NCBI RefSeq assembly: GCF_009649735.1
Contig: NZ_WJNH01000004.1
Location: 62,001 to 126,000 of the forward strand
DNA from: Salinibacillus xinjiangensis
GTDB taxonomy: Bacteria > Bacillota > Bacilli > Bacillales > Alkalibacillaceae
Length of the DNA stretch: 64,000 nt
Direction of reading: 5' to 3'
Positions 36,862-46,397 of this stretch are shown piece after piece. The notes under the pieces are model-generated. The model searched no databases, was not told where the DNA came from, and saw only the letters and a program-made list of their open reading frames with translations. Position 1 is the first letter of the stretch. Each line of letters opens with the position of its first letter. A program made the translations under genes and the position numbers.

Positions 36862-38232
36862 TACACCTGCAATACCGGCTGCAATGAGAGCCGGTTTTAG
36901 TTTGAATTTAGCATACTGCATCGGGTTCAAATCTAATATTCCGGCCGTTGTATTGGTATCATCACTTAACGGCGATGCAAATGCGCCAAAGGTTCCACTC
37001 GCAAATACGGCCCCGATGACATAGGCCAAATCCATTCCCGACACCTGGGCAAGAGATACACCAACCGGCATTAAAATCCCCCAGGTTCCCCAGGATGACC
37101 CGATAAAATAGCTTAATGCACAGCCGACAATAAATAATAGGCCGCCTACGAAGCTAGGAGGAATCCATGATAAGGAAGAAGACACAATATCGGCAAAATT
37201 TAAAGCCTCTGATCCGACACTTAATGCCCAAACTAATACAAGTAATACAATAACTCCCATCATTTCGTTTCCACCGTCAACAAAGTTCTCCATCATCGTT
37301 TTTAATTTATGATTTCGTAACAAATAAACTAACAGCCACACCGCAGTAAAAAGCAGACCTAATACCATAGCATCTAGCACATTGGCCTCAAGAAATACCT
37401 CCAATCCTCGAGAACCACTTTTTAACCCTAAAAAATACATGAAAAAGAATGTAGATAAAATGACACTCGCCAATGGTAAAAGCAAGTTCAATGGCTTGGC
37501 AGGAAGGTCCTTAGCAACAGCTGGGTGACAATCAACCCAGTCCTCCTCTTCTTGGTTGGAATCCTCCTGTACCTTGATCGATTTTTTCACATTATGAAAT
37601 AAAGCAAAATAAACTCCCGTTGCCAGCATCGCAAAGGCAAAGAAATTATAGGGAATACTACTTAAAAAGAGTCCATAGGCATCCTGTTCTGTATCGGATT
37701 GATGAAGGGACAATTCAATCACTGACGTCATATAGCCTACAAACGCAGTGGCAACCGGAATCAGTACAATTAAGGGTGAGGCTGTCGTTTCAATAATAAA
37801 TCCGAGCTCCTCCTTTTTCATGTTGACCTTTTTCCGCATCGCCTTCATCACAGGAGCAATGGTTACAATCCGAAAGCTCGGTGCACTAAACGTACCTAAA
37901 GCTGAAATCCATGTTAAAAAAATTGCACTTTTTCTTCCTTTGACCTTTTTGGAGGCTGTTTCCACAAAGCCTTTAATTCCCCCAGACATCCTCATAATTC
38001 CTACTACTGCCGAGAACAAATATAAAAAGATGATGATTTTTAAATTGTTGGGATCGGTTAAGCTTTCAATCACAAAGCGGAGGGTTTCCGTTAATCCGTT
38101 TAACCAGTGAGGCTCGGAAAGATACCCCGCTGTCAGTACACCTAAAAACAAGCTTGGGATTACCTGCTTTGTCCAAATAGCAAAAATAATGACGACAATA
38201 AAAGGTAGGATTGCTAGCCATTCCATAGACAT
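36826..38232 (-). CDS. NhaC-family Na+/H+ antiporter
   Basis: 468 residues with about 11-12 membrane helices. Typical of the NhaC/YuiF group: ISALGTFSAPSFRIVTIAPV, SSWGTWGILMPVGVSLAQ and SGTFGAFASPLSDDTNTTAG, the last being a diagnostic motif. A cytosolic acidic loop (EDSNQEEEDWVD) is mid-protein. It likely exchanges sodium for protons, useful for alkaline or saline conditions, though some relatives carry organic acids. The start could be the ATG at 38232 or the next at 38226, which fits AAAGGA better. Confidence 0.85.
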   Translation of the reverse strand: MSMEWLAILPFIVVIIFAIWTKQVIPSLFLGVLTAGYLSEPHWLNGLTETLRFVIESLTDPNNLKIIIFLYLFSAVVGIMRMSGGIKGFVETASKKVKGRKSAIFLTWISALGTFSAPSFRIVTIAPVMKAMRKKVNMKKEELGFIIETTASPLIVLIPVATAFVGYMTSVIELSLHQSDTEQDAYGLFLSSIPYNFFAFAMLATGVYFALFHNVKKSIKVQEDSNQEEEDWVDCHPAVAKDLPAKPLNLLLPLASVILSTFFFMYFLGLKSGSRGLEVFLEANVLDAMVLGLLFTAVWLLVYLLRNHKLKTMMENFVDGGNEMMGVIVLLVLVWALSVGSEALNFADIVSSSLSWIPPSFVGGLLFIVGCALSYFIGSSWGTWGILMPVGVSLAQVSGMDLAYVIGAVFASGTFGAFASPLSDDTNTTAGILDLNPMQYAKFKLKPALIAAGIAGVLFFVVPFVLDL

Positions 38233-38428
38233 GTTCCTTTCTCTATACCTTAAAATTTTGCCTCTGATATGTTGCGTTTATTTCAACTAGTCTCCTGTTA
38301 TGTTGTGAACGAAGGAAGGTATCTATTCACAAAAGGCTCGCAGTCTGCTACTTTCGTCAGCATGAAATATGGCGTATGATATAGGTAGATAATCCTTTTT
38401 GACTCTGAAGAGATAGGAGTGTACAAAC

Positions 38429-39529
38429 ATGAAGAATAGGTTAAACCAAATTATTGATTGGATGATAGATGCAAGCATTGATGTAGCATTTTTGAATTCA
38501 ACTGAAAATGTATTTTACATATCTAATTTTTATACCGACCCTCACGAACGGCTAATGGGCATTTTTCTTTTTAAGCAAGCGGAGCCTGTCTTTATCTTAC
38601 CTGCGATGGAGTCTGGACAACTAAAGCGTGCCGGATGGGAATATGACATTATCGGGTATTCTGATGATGAAGATCCATGGGAGTTATTAAAATCAAAGTT
38701 TGAAACGAAGGAACTTGGCCAAGTGGAAAAAGTGGCTATGGAAAAGGATGTTCTTACATATAGACGCAGCGAACAATTCCTATCCTTCTTTCCAAAGGTA
38801 GAAGTCGTTTCAGTAGAAGAACAATTAAATGAAATGCGTGTAGTGAAAGATGAATCGGAAATTGCGATTATTCGCAAGGCAGCAGAAATTGCTGACTTCG
38901 GGGTTCAGGTGGGTGTCGACGCACTTGAAGAAGGTATAAGTGAAATGGAGGTTTTAGCCAAAATCGAATATGAGCTAAAGAAAAAGGGAATTCGTGAAAT
39001 GTCCTTTTCAACCATGGTTCTATTCGGTGAAAAATCTGGTGATCCTCATGGCAACCCTGGTGATCGTAAACTAAAGCCTGGTGACATGGTGTTGTTTGAC
39101 CTCGGCGTTGTATTAGATGGATACTGCTCAGATATCACCAGAACGGTAGCCTTCAAATCAGTCACAGAAAAACAAAAAGAGATCTATCAGACTGTTCTAA
39201 AAGCCGAGCTAGCTGCACTTGAGGCAAGCAAGCCAGGCTTTCGAATCGGTGATTTAGATCATGTTGCCCGCAATATCATCAAAGATGCAGGCTATGGAGA
39301 TTTCTTCCCGCACCGAATTGGTCATGGAATGGGAATTAATGTTCATGAGTTCCCTTCTATTAGTCATAAAAATGATGGAACACTGAAGGAAGGAATGGTT
39401 TATACCATTGAACCAGGCATTTACCTCCCAGATCTCGGTGGAGTTCGAATTGAAGATGATGTACTCGTAACTAAAGACGGATATGAAACTCTAACAAAGT
39501 TTCCCAAAGAGCTACAGATCATTGAATAG
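38429..39529 (+). CDS. Xaa-Pro peptidase (M24 family)
   Basis: 366 residues. The creatinase-like N-terminal domain is followed by the pita-bread domain with all five metal ligands: FDLGVVLDGYCSDITRT (two Asp), HRIGHGMGINVHEFP (His), TIEPGIYLP (Glu) and VRIEDDVLVT (Glu). It cleaves peptides with proline at the second position and is cytosolic. AGGAGTG precedes the ATG. Related B. subtilis proteins are YkvY and YqhT; I do not choose between them. Confidence 0.92.
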   Translation: MKNRLNQIIDWMIDASIDVAFLNSTENVFYISNFYTDPHERLMGIFLFKQAEPVFILPAMESGQLKRAGWEYDIIGYSDDEDPWELLKSKFETKELGQVEKVAMEKDVLTYRRSEQFLSFFPKVEVVSVEEQLNEMRVVKDESEIAIIRKAAEIADFGVQVGVDALEEGISEMEVLAKIEYELKKKGIREMSFSTMVLFGEKSGDPHGNPGDRKLKPGDMVLFDLGVVLDGYCSDITRTVAFKSVTEKQKEIYQTVLKAELAALEASKPGFRIGDLDHVARNIIKDAGYGDFFPHRIGHGMGINVHEFPSISHKNDGTLKEGMVYTIEPGIYLPDLGGVRIEDDVLVTKDGYETLTKFPKELQIIE

Positions 39530-39542
39530 TATGCCTAAGAAC

Positions 39543-39578
39543 AAAAAAAGCACCTTGTTGTGGATAACAAGGTGTTTT
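39543..39578 (+). terminator. Intrinsic terminator after the Xaa-Pro peptidase gene
   Basis: CACCTTGTT pairs with AACAAGGTG, flanked by an A7 run and TTTT; it probably also ends the small convergent gene at 39590. Confidence 0.85.
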
Positions 39579-39589
39579 CCATTTGAAAA

Positions 39590-39739
39590 TCATTTCGCTT
39601 TGCGCTGATTTCCGCCATACTCTTCTAAGTATCTAAGAAAAATGGAATATAAAAACTCTGTCTCCTGCTGATTCAATTTGCGGCCAAGCTTTCCCTCAAA
39701 TTCCTCAACAAGATTTTCAAAATCAAATTTGGTATTCAT
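39590..39739 (-). CDS. Small hypothetical protein
   Basis: 49 residues from the ATG at 39739 (MNTKFDFENLVEEFEGKLG), which has AAGGGGGAAGGG upstream; an upstream ATG at 39784 lacks one. Acidic helical protein ending RYLEEYGGNQRKAK, with no membrane segment and no family I recognise. It ends at the same terminator as the Xaa-Pro peptidase gene. The 302-bp gap upstream (39740-40041) is AT-rich and shows only a possible TATACT -10 near 40010 for the protease gene. Confidence 0.55.
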   Translation of the reverse strand: MNTKFDFENLVEEFEGKLGRKLNQQETEFLYSIFLRYLEEYGGNQRKAK

Positions 39740-40041
39740 GCCCTTCCCCCTTACAAAAATACCAACCCATCTATCATTATACAACGAAATCTTCTATTTG
39801 TTGATAAAATTTTCTAATTTTTTGGAAATTATATTACTAATAATGCTATTTTATGTCCGTTTTTCCAAAAAACAGTTATTTTTGCTTAGAAGTTGTAGAA
39901 AGAAACCTACCAAAGACCTAGTAATCGTGCGCATTTCGTCGCAAATATAAGTCAATATAGCTATTCAAAATAATTAGAAAATTTGAAATGATAGTATAGA
40001 AGTTATACTTAAAAATTAATAGATTAATAGGAGGTTAATGG

Positions 40042-42147
40042 ATGAAGAAGAAAATTGTTTCCCTATTATCAATTGGTGCATTGACACTCGGACTAGGTGC
40101 ACCGGCAACTGCAGCAACAACAGATGGACAAGCAACATCCAAGTACGCTAACTTTGATACCGAGCGTTATACGGATCGAGTGGATATTGATGGGTACTTG
40201 AATAAGTTAGCGGAGGATGAGGATTTCCAAAAGGAAGCAAGGGAAAAGATTAAAGCACAAGCTGATGAAATTAATTTTAATGAAACAGGAGAAGCAAAAT
40301 CTGAAAGTGCAGATGGTAACTTTACTTATAACGGTGGGACCAAACCATTTTTAACTCGTAATCTATCATTTAAGAATTTCACTCTCCGTAGTGTTGGTGA
40401 ACATGTTGAAATTTGGGTTGCAAATGACCTTTCCTTCCCTGATGATCGGCCAGCACACATTGTAACTCAAGAACAAGTAGATAAACTTCGGGACGAGTTT
40501 GATAGCAACATTTATCCTACAGATACTGGATTTTTTGGTACACCAGACAGTCATGATGGAACGAATGCAGTCCTAGAGGATTTAGGAATTGTTCCTGAAG
40601 GTTTTTATAAAGGTGACGGAGACAAAATTGTCATGCTAGTGGATAACATTCAAGATGAAAACTATCAAGACCCAGACTACCCATTCTTTGTTGCAGGTTT
40701 CTACTGGTCAACACTTGAAATGTATCACGACCGTAACATCATCACCATCGACACAAACAACTGGGAAGAACGCCTAGAAAACACATTCTACGGAACTACT
40801 ATTCACGAGTTGCAACACTTAATCCATGACGACAACGATAGTGATGAAACCACTTGGTTGAATGAAGGAATGTCTACTTTCTCTGAATTCCTTGGTGGGT
40901 ATGGATTAGATACTGGTTCCATTAAATTTTTACTGGATCATCCTGAAAACTCTTTAACCGCTTGGGATGAGCACTATAGTGCGGAAACAGGTCCAGAAAC
41001 TATCGCCGACTATGCACTCGTACAATTATTTACTCTTTACAACTATGAGCGCTTTGGACAAGAATTTATTCGTGAAGTTGCCACTAACGAAGCAAACAGT
41101 ATTGAAAGCTATAACCAAGCATATGAAAACAACAACATTAATTTAGATTTCCAGGATGTATATAAGCGCTTCTCTACCGCTTTACTAATTGATGATTCAA
41201 GCCGTAAAAACGGTATTTATGGCTTTGAAAACATTGACCTTCGCAACGATATTTTAGAGGAAGATGGAACTCCACGTGGAGAAACCGTTAAATTTGAAGA
41301 AGTGAAAGAATATGAAAAAGAAGGCGTTCCTGCTTGGGGCGGAGATTATAAAAAGCTAGATTTTGATGAAAAGATCGATACCATTAAGTTTAACGGTGTT
41401 GACTTCTTTGGTACTAAGTGGAAAACAACTACAGACCCATTAGGCTCTGATAACCAAGTTTATTGGGGTAGTGAAGGCCACGAAGCAGATAACACCATGG
41501 TATTTGAAGCTGATTTAAGTAATGTATCGGAAGCAACTTTATCTTTTGATAATTTCATTGATATTGAAGAGCAATGGGATTTTGGTGTAGTTCAAGTTTC
41601 CACAGATGGTGGTGACACTTGGACCTCCTTAGCCAATGAAAATACACGTTCTGATGTAGTAGCTGAAGGTTATCCAAAGATTAAAGACAATCTACCAGGA
41701 TTTACTGGTCATTATGAAGATTGGCAAAAGGAAACATTTGACTTAAGCGAGTACGCTGGTCAAAAAGTACACGTTTCCTTCCGTTATCTAACTGACTGGG
41801 GTTACAACGACACTGGTTGGTATGTGGATAACATCGAAATTCCTGAAATCGGCTTATCCTATGACGGCTCAAGTCTAGACGGGTTGAAGTCAGTAGATGA
41901 GGTTCAAGAAAACTATGTAGAATATGGTACAACCTTCATTAACGAGAAAAACGGAAAGTACAAAGTGTTCCATGTTGATCCTTACAACGTAACCGAAGAA
42001 GATGCACTTCAACTTCGTCAGCTATTTAAGGATGGCAACAATTACATGCATACGTATTATGCTGCACCACAAGATAGCTTAGATCCTGTTGAATATGATT
42101 ATGAAGTTATATTCAAGGACAATGGTAAGAATAAAAATAAAGAATAA
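40042..42147 (+). CDS. Secreted metalloprotease, immune-inhibitor-A-like
   Basis: 701 residues. Signal peptide MKKKIVSLLSIGALTLGLG cleaved after ATAA. A propeptide-like acidic region precedes the catalytic domain with HELQHLIHDDND (255-266) and WLNEGMSTFSEF (272-283). The C-terminal part (about 450-620) is a beta-rich domain like that of immune inhibitor A: FGTKWKTTTDPLGSDNQVYW, VSTDGGDTWTSL, RYLTDWGYNDTGWYVDNIEI. The zinc site lacks the HExxHxxG of M6 peptidases; a glutamate at 275 after HExxH looks gluzincin-like. Probably degrades extracellular proteins. AGGAGGTTA lies before the ATG. Confidence 0.83.
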   Translation: MKKKIVSLLSIGALTLGLGAPATAATTDGQATSKYANFDTERYTDRVDIDGYLNKLAEDEDFQKEAREKIKAQADEINFNETGEAKSESADGNFTYNGGTKPFLTRNLSFKNFTLRSVGEHVEIWVANDLSFPDDRPAHIVTQEQVDKLRDEFDSNIYPTDTGFFGTPDSHDGTNAVLEDLGIVPEGFYKGDGDKIVMLVDNIQDENYQDPDYPFFVAGFYWSTLEMYHDRNIITIDTNNWEERLENTFYGTTIHELQHLIHDDNDSDETTWLNEGMSTFSEFLGGYGLDTGSIKFLLDHPENSLTAWDEHYSAETGPETIADYALVQLFTLYNYERFGQEFIREVATNEANSIESYNQAYENNNINLDFQDVYKRFSTALLIDDSSRKNGIYGFENIDLRNDILEEDGTPRGETVKFEEVKEYEKEGVPAWGGDYKKLDFDEKIDTIKFNGVDFFGTKWKTTTDPLGSDNQVYWGSEGHEADNTMVFEADLSNVSEATLSFDNFIDIEEQWDFGVVQVSTDGGDTWTSLANENTRSDVVAEGYPKIKDNLPGFTGHYEDWQKETFDLSEYAGQKVHVSFRYLTDWGYNDTGWYVDNIEIPEIGLSYDGSSLDGLKSVDEVQENYVEYGTTFINEKNGKYKVFHVDPYNVTEEDALQLRQLFKDGNNYMHTYYAAPQDSLDPVEYDYEVIFKDNGKNKNKE

Positions 42148-42156
42148 ATGATTAGA

Positions 42157-42186
42157 CAAAAGGGCATCCATTACGGATGCCCTTTC
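42157..42186 (+). terminator. Intrinsic terminator of the protease gene
   Basis: AAAGGGCATCC pairs with GGATGCCCTTT around a 4-base loop, followed by CTCTTT. Confidence 0.9.
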
Positions 42187-42235
42187 TCTTTGCCCAGTTC
42201 TATTGCTAAAATAAAGGGAAAAGGAGGCCTATAAA

Positions 42236-43105
42236 TTGCATAAATTCATCTCCAACTTACTTAATCAAATTCAGCACCAAAACCCTATTACAAAAGTTAC
42301 TCCAATCTCAGGCGGCTCAATCAACAACGCCTACTACGTAGAAACAACCAAATCCCGTTTTTTCATCAAAACGAACACAGGCGTCTCTCCCCACTTCTTT
42401 CAAGCCGAAGCAAAGGGTCTTCAGTTCATTGAGGAATCCAACACCATTGACGTTCCCCAAGTTTACTTTTATAATAATCCTGCTCCAGATGAAACTGGAG
42501 TAATTGTTTTAGAATGGATTGAAGGCGAAAAGACAGCCCAAACTGATGAACAGCTAGGGCATTCTTTAGCGAGTCTACATAAAACAACAGGCAGTCACTT
42601 CGGTTTTGAAGAGGATACATTTATCGGGGAACTCCCACACCCCAATGGCCTATATGAGAATTGGGTAGCTTATTATCGAGATTGTCGGTTAACCCCGCAA
42701 TATAAAACGGGGATTCAATCAGGTAAAATAGTAGGCCAAAGAAAACGTCAAATGGAGAAGCTACTGAATCACTTAGACCAATGGCTCAACCACTCTCCCA
42801 AGCCATCGTTATTACACGGTGACCTCTGGGGCGGAAACTGGATTGTAGGGCCAGCTGGGAAGCCTTATTTGATTGACCCATCTGTACTATACGGGGATCA
42901 CCTTTTCGAATTGGCTTTTACTGAGCTATTTGGCGGCTTTTCCTCAACCGTTTATCACGCATATGAGGATGTTTTTCCAATTCCTACTTACTATAAAGAT
43001 ATTCAACCTCTCTACCAGCTATATTATCTACTTGTTCACCTCAACCTATTTGGTGAAGGATATGGCAGAAGCGTAGACAGGATTTTAAAACGATATATTG
43101 GGTAA
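42236..43105 (+). CDS. Fructosamine kinase family protein
   Basis: 289 residues from a TTG start (AAAGGAGGCC 7 bp upstream). The N-terminal lobe has ISGGSINNAYYVET and a lysine in FFIKTN. The kinase catalytic loop is LLHGDLWGGNWIV followed by YLIDPSVLYGDHLFELAF, as in FN3K and ketosamine-3-kinases. It phosphorylates sugar-amine adducts on proteins or amino acids, which leads to their breakdown (deglycation). It overlaps or closely precedes the YjiH-like gene, so the two may be co-transcribed. Confidence 0.9.
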   Translation: MHKFISNLLNQIQHQNPITKVTPISGGSINNAYYVETTKSRFFIKTNTGVSPHFFQAEAKGLQFIEESNTIDVPQVYFYNNPAPDETGVIVLEWIEGEKTAQTDEQLGHSLASLHKTTGSHFGFEEDTFIGELPHPNGLYENWVAYYRDCRLTPQYKTGIQSGKIVGQRKRQMEKLLNHLDQWLNHSPKPSLLHGDLWGGNWIVGPAGKPYLIDPSVLYGDHLFELAFTELFGGFSSTVYHAYEDVFPIPTYYKDIQPLYQLYYLLVHLNLFGEGYGRSVDRILKRYIG

Positions 43106-43151
43106 GCTAAATTGGCATTTACCTTATCGATTAGAAAGGTTTGTTTACAGC

Positions 43152-44480
43152 ATGCTTAGCAATCATCTTAAGTTTATTATTCCTTCGTTAATTGGGATAT
43201 TCTTTTTTATGACTCCGATTTCATACGAAGGGAGTCTCACTATCCCTGTTGCACTGTTAGCCAATTGGCTACAGGAGCTACTCGGAGATCAATTAACCCG
43301 TATTATGACCGTTATTATTACGGTCACAGCTATTCTATCTTTACTATTTAAATTATTTATAAAGAAAAGCAACTTATCACCTTTCTTAAACAGTTTATTG
43401 CATGTATCCTGGTTTTGGACCATTGTTCGAATTTTGGGGGCTGTTTTTGCAATCCTTACCTACTATCAAATTGGCCCTGAAGCTATTTATTCAGCGGCAA
43501 CAGGCGGTCTTTTACTTAGGGATCTACTGCATATTTTATTTTCGGTCTTTTTATTTGCAGGCTTACTACTACCTTTACTCTTAAATTTTGGCTTGCTAGA
43601 GCTTTTTGGTACAGTGCTGCAAAAGGTAATGCGTCCCCTTTTCACCTTACCAGGTCGCTCATCTATCGATAATCTTGCATCTTGGTTGGGCGACGGTACA
43701 ATTGGTGTTTTGCTTACGAGTAAACAATATGAGCAAGGCTATTATACGAAAAGGGAAGCAGCTGTTATTGGAACGACTTTTTCGGTTGTATCCATTACGT
43801 TTTGTATTGTTGTCATTGAACAAGTGCATCTAGAGCATATGTTTATTCCCTTTTATTTAACGGTATTAGCGTCAGGAGCTGTAACAGCCCTCATAATGCC
43901 TAGAATTCCACCGCTTTCAAAAATTAAGGATGATTATTTTAGGGAAAATCAACAAGCATTTGACGAGACGATTCCAGAGGGTCGTTCTTCCTGGGGATAT
44001 GGTTATGAACTAGCCGTAAAACGGGCTGGAAATAGCAAAGGGGTAAAACAGTTTGTAACAGAAGGCTTTCAAAATGTACTAGATATGTGGATGGGTGTTG
44101 CTCCTATTGTCATGACATTTGGAACCATTGCCTTGATTTTAGCTGAGCACACGCCCCTTTTTACGTGGCTAGGATATCCTTTTATTCCACTCCTTGAGCT
44201 GATGCAGCTGCCCGATGCTAAAGCAGCTTCAGAAACACTTTTAATAGGTTTTGCGGATATGTTTTTGCCAGCATTACTCATTGAATCGGTTTCTAGTGAT
44301 CTCACCCGTTTTGTGATTGCCTGCTTATCTGTCACGCAGCTCATCTATATGTCAGAGGTCGGGGGATTAATTTTAGGTTCCAAGATTCCCGTGAATATTA
44401 AGGATTTGTTTATCATTTTCCTTCTAAGAACGTTAATTTCTTTACCTATTATCGTTGTTATAGGGCACATTATATTTTAA
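43152..44480 (+). CDS. YjiH family membrane protein (nucleoside-recognition/Gate domain)
   Basis: 442 residues from the ATG at 43152 (MLSNHLKFIIPSLIGIFFFM), with AAAGG 12 bp upstream; the frame extends to a TTG at 43098, which would overlap the kinase gene and add 18 residues. About 10-12 membrane helices. Gate-type segments: VMRPLFTLPGRSSIDNLASW, GDGTIGVLLTSKQYEQGYY, AAVIGTTFSVVSITF. These transporter-like proteins are related to spore maturation proteins SpmA/SpmB and concentrative nucleoside carriers; the substrate is unknown. Confidence 0.85.
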   Translation: MLSNHLKFIIPSLIGIFFFMTPISYEGSLTIPVALLANWLQELLGDQLTRIMTVIITVTAILSLLFKLFIKKSNLSPFLNSLLHVSWFWTIVRILGAVFAILTYYQIGPEAIYSAATGGLLLRDLLHILFSVFLFAGLLLPLLLNFGLLELFGTVLQKVMRPLFTLPGRSSIDNLASWLGDGTIGVLLTSKQYEQGYYTKREAAVIGTTFSVVSITFCIVVIEQVHLEHMFIPFYLTVLASGAVTALIMPRIPPLSKIKDDYFRENQQAFDETIPEGRSSWGYGYELAVKRAGNSKGVKQFVTEGFQNVLDMWMGVAPIVMTFGTIALILAEHTPLFTWLGYPFIPLLELMQLPDAKAASETLLIGFADMFLPALLIESVSSDLTRFVIACLSVTQLIYMSEVGGLILGSKIPVNIKDLFIIFLLRTLISLPIIVVIGHIIF

Positions 44481-44492
44481 TTTTGTAACATC

Positions 44493-44528
44493 AAACCCCT
44501 TGTGGCCAGACGCCTCAAGGGGTATTTT
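44493..44528 (+). terminator. Intrinsic terminator of the fructosamine kinase-YjiH unit
   Basis: ACCCCTTG pairs with CAAGGGGT, followed by ATTTT, 15 bp after the stop codon. Confidence 0.82.
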
Positions 44529-44629
44529 GGTGCTTATCGAATTTCTCCACTCGTATCTAACTTGTTCGTTTCCCACCCTAATGCTGATGGCTCCTCCTTC
44601 GTTCGATTCATCCATTGATAAAGTTTCTT

Positions 44630-44900
44630 TTGATAACGCTACATCATCCAGCCTAAAATTTTCCGATAAAATACGCTGCAATCAGTGTACCAATTCCAAT
44701 CGATCCGAATGATTTTATGAAGGTTAAGCAAATAGCTCCAGCTACAAACACACTTAATAAATCACCCGTAACCTTAGCACGATTTAATGTAGAGCCTGTC
44801 GTGGTTAAAATAGAGGATAAACCTATTTCAAAAGCTGCCTCACAATTTTGGGACATTGTGGAGTAGCCATTAGAAAAAACATGAATTCCGCCAAAAATGG
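44630..44900 (-). pseudogene. Decayed YczE/YitT-like (DUF6198-type) membrane protein gene
   Basis: The longest frame (44653-44856) encodes membrane segments ending FGSIGIGTLIAAYFIGKF, the typical end of YczE-like proteins (GxIGIGTLI-A-IGK). The frame runs upstream without a start to a stop near 44930, so the N-terminal half of a protein of about 210 residues is missing. After the last GK a stop intervenes, while adding one A in the A-run would restore LGWMM-stop, a normal ending. So it is truncated 5' and frameshifted 3'. The remainder of 44529-44960 has no other gene. Confidence 0.55.
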
Positions 44901-44960
44901 CGAAATTCGATGTCTTTTCTTATACTTAATCCGACTAATCTTATATTTTCTTAAAGTGCA

Positions 44961-44993
44961 CAAAATGGCCGCCAACTAGATGTTGATGGCCAT
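44961..44993 (-). terminator. Intrinsic terminator of the M29 aminopeptidase gene
   Basis: On the minus strand ATGGCCATCAAC pairs with GTTGGCGGCCAT (one mismatch), followed by TTTG. Confidence 0.75.
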
Positions 44994-45001
44994 ATTTCCT
45001 A

Positions 45002-46243
45002 TTAACCTAAATCAATTACCCATTCCCCATTACGGAAAATCGATTCTATTTTACCGTCCTTAGTTTCCGCATCAATATCTAATTCAGCAGACCCAATCAT
45101 AAAATCCTCGTGTGTAATGCTTGTGTTCACTCCATGTTTTCGTAGTTCGTCCTCAGACATCTGAGAACCGCCTTCAAGATTGGTTGGATACGCCTCTCCT
45201 AATGCAATATGGCAGGAAGCATTTTCATCAAACAGGGTATTAAAGAAAATTAAATTGGATTGTGAAATAGGCGATGAATGTGGTACTAAAGCAACTTCAC
45301 CTAAATAGCGAGAGCCCTCATCCAAATCCAATAATTGCTCTAACACTTCTTCGCCAGATTCTGCCTTATAATCGACAACCTTTCCATCCTTAAAGGTAAG
45401 GGTAAAGTTATCAATTAAATTGCCGTTATAGTTTAGTGGCTTCGTGCTTGTTACCGTACCATTTACTCCTTCGCGATGAGGAAGGGTAAACACCTCTTCA
45501 GTCGGAATATTTGGATTAAAAACAGCGCCAGTCTCGGCAACAGATGATCCTCCGTGCCAAATATGATTTTCAGGAAGCTCAATAGATAAATCTGTACCTG
45601 GAGCCTTATATATTAATTTTTTGTATTGTTTTTCATTTAGAACCTCACGGGCATTACGAAGGGTTTCGTTATGCTGATTCCATGCATCTAGTGGATCTTC
45701 TTGATCTACACGTGTAATACGGAAAATTTGCTCCCATAGCTTTTCTGTCCCTTCTTCTAAGCTATCATCAGGAAGCACCTTTTTCACCCAATCATCTGTT
45801 GGGATTGCTACGATGGACCACTGAATGCGGTCATTCATCATATAATTGCGGTATTCAGCTAGTGCTTGGCCAGCAGCTTTGTTAGCAGCAGCCATTTTCT
45901 TCGGATCAATTCCCTTAAGGAGTTCTGGGTTAGGAGCATAAACTGACAATACTGCCCCTCCATTCTTAGCGTGTTCGGTTAATTTTTGTACACGCCATTC
46001 AGGGAAATTCTCTAACACATGTAATGGTTCATTTTTATACTTTAGTCTGGTTAGCTTTTCGTCAATCCACTCGACCTGCACATTTTCAGCACCTGCCTCA
46101 TACGCCTCTTCCACTACATAGTGAACAAAGTCCGCTCCTTCAATGGGTGCGTTGATCATAAGCGCTTGGCCTTGTTGAATGTTAACTCCTGTACGTATGG
46201 CTAGTTTGGCATACTTTCTTAATAATTCCTCAGTTACTTTCAT
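45002..46243 (-). CDS. Aminopeptidase of the M29 family (AmpS/PepS)
   Basis: 413 residues, standard length. Characteristic M29 segments: GQALMINAPIEGADFVHYV, NIPTEEVFTLPHREGVNGTV with metal-binding glutamates, NLIFFNTLFDENASCHIALG and HEDFMIGSAELDIDAETKDG. These two-metal enzymes remove N-terminal residues from peptides in the cytosol. It stands alone with its own terminator. Upstream GGGACTT is a modest ribosome site. Confidence 0.92.
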   Translation of the reverse strand: MKVTEELLRKYAKLAIRTGVNIQQGQALMINAPIEGADFVHYVVEEAYEAGAENVQVEWIDEKLTRLKYKNEPLHVLENFPEWRVQKLTEHAKNGGAVLSVYAPNPELLKGIDPKKMAAANKAAGQALAEYRNYMMNDRIQWSIVAIPTDDWVKKVLPDDSLEEGTEKLWEQIFRITRVDQEDPLDAWNQHNETLRNAREVLNEKQYKKLIYKAPGTDLSIELPENHIWHGGSSVAETGAVFNPNIPTEEVFTLPHREGVNGTVTSTKPLNYNGNLIDNFTLTFKDGKVVDYKAESGEEVLEQLLDLDEGSRYLGEVALVPHSSPISQSNLIFFNTLFDENASCHIALGEAYPTNLEGGSQMSEDELRKHGVNTSITHEDFMIGSAELDIDAETKDGKIESIFRNGEWVIDLG

Positions 46244-46350
46244 TCAAGTCCCCTCTTTCTGGTCATTTTTTAACATTCCAAATCACAACAATACCAAAAA
46301 TAGACTACCCTTTTATTCTTACATAAACTCCCTTCACCATCAAAGTATAT

Positions 46351-46392
46351 AAAAAAATACGACCACGGGCATCATCCCACAGTCGTATTTTC
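46351..46392 (-). terminator. Intrinsic terminator of tcyP
   Basis: On the minus strand AAAATACGAC pairs with GTCGTATTTT, and an inner GGG/CCC extends the stem; seven A/T follow. Confidence 0.88.
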
Positions 46393-46397
46393 TAGCA

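Noticed and set aside
44442-44681. A 79-residue minus-strand frame
   Set aside because: It runs through the terminator at 44493-44528 and the 3' end of the neighbouring gene with no ribosome site.
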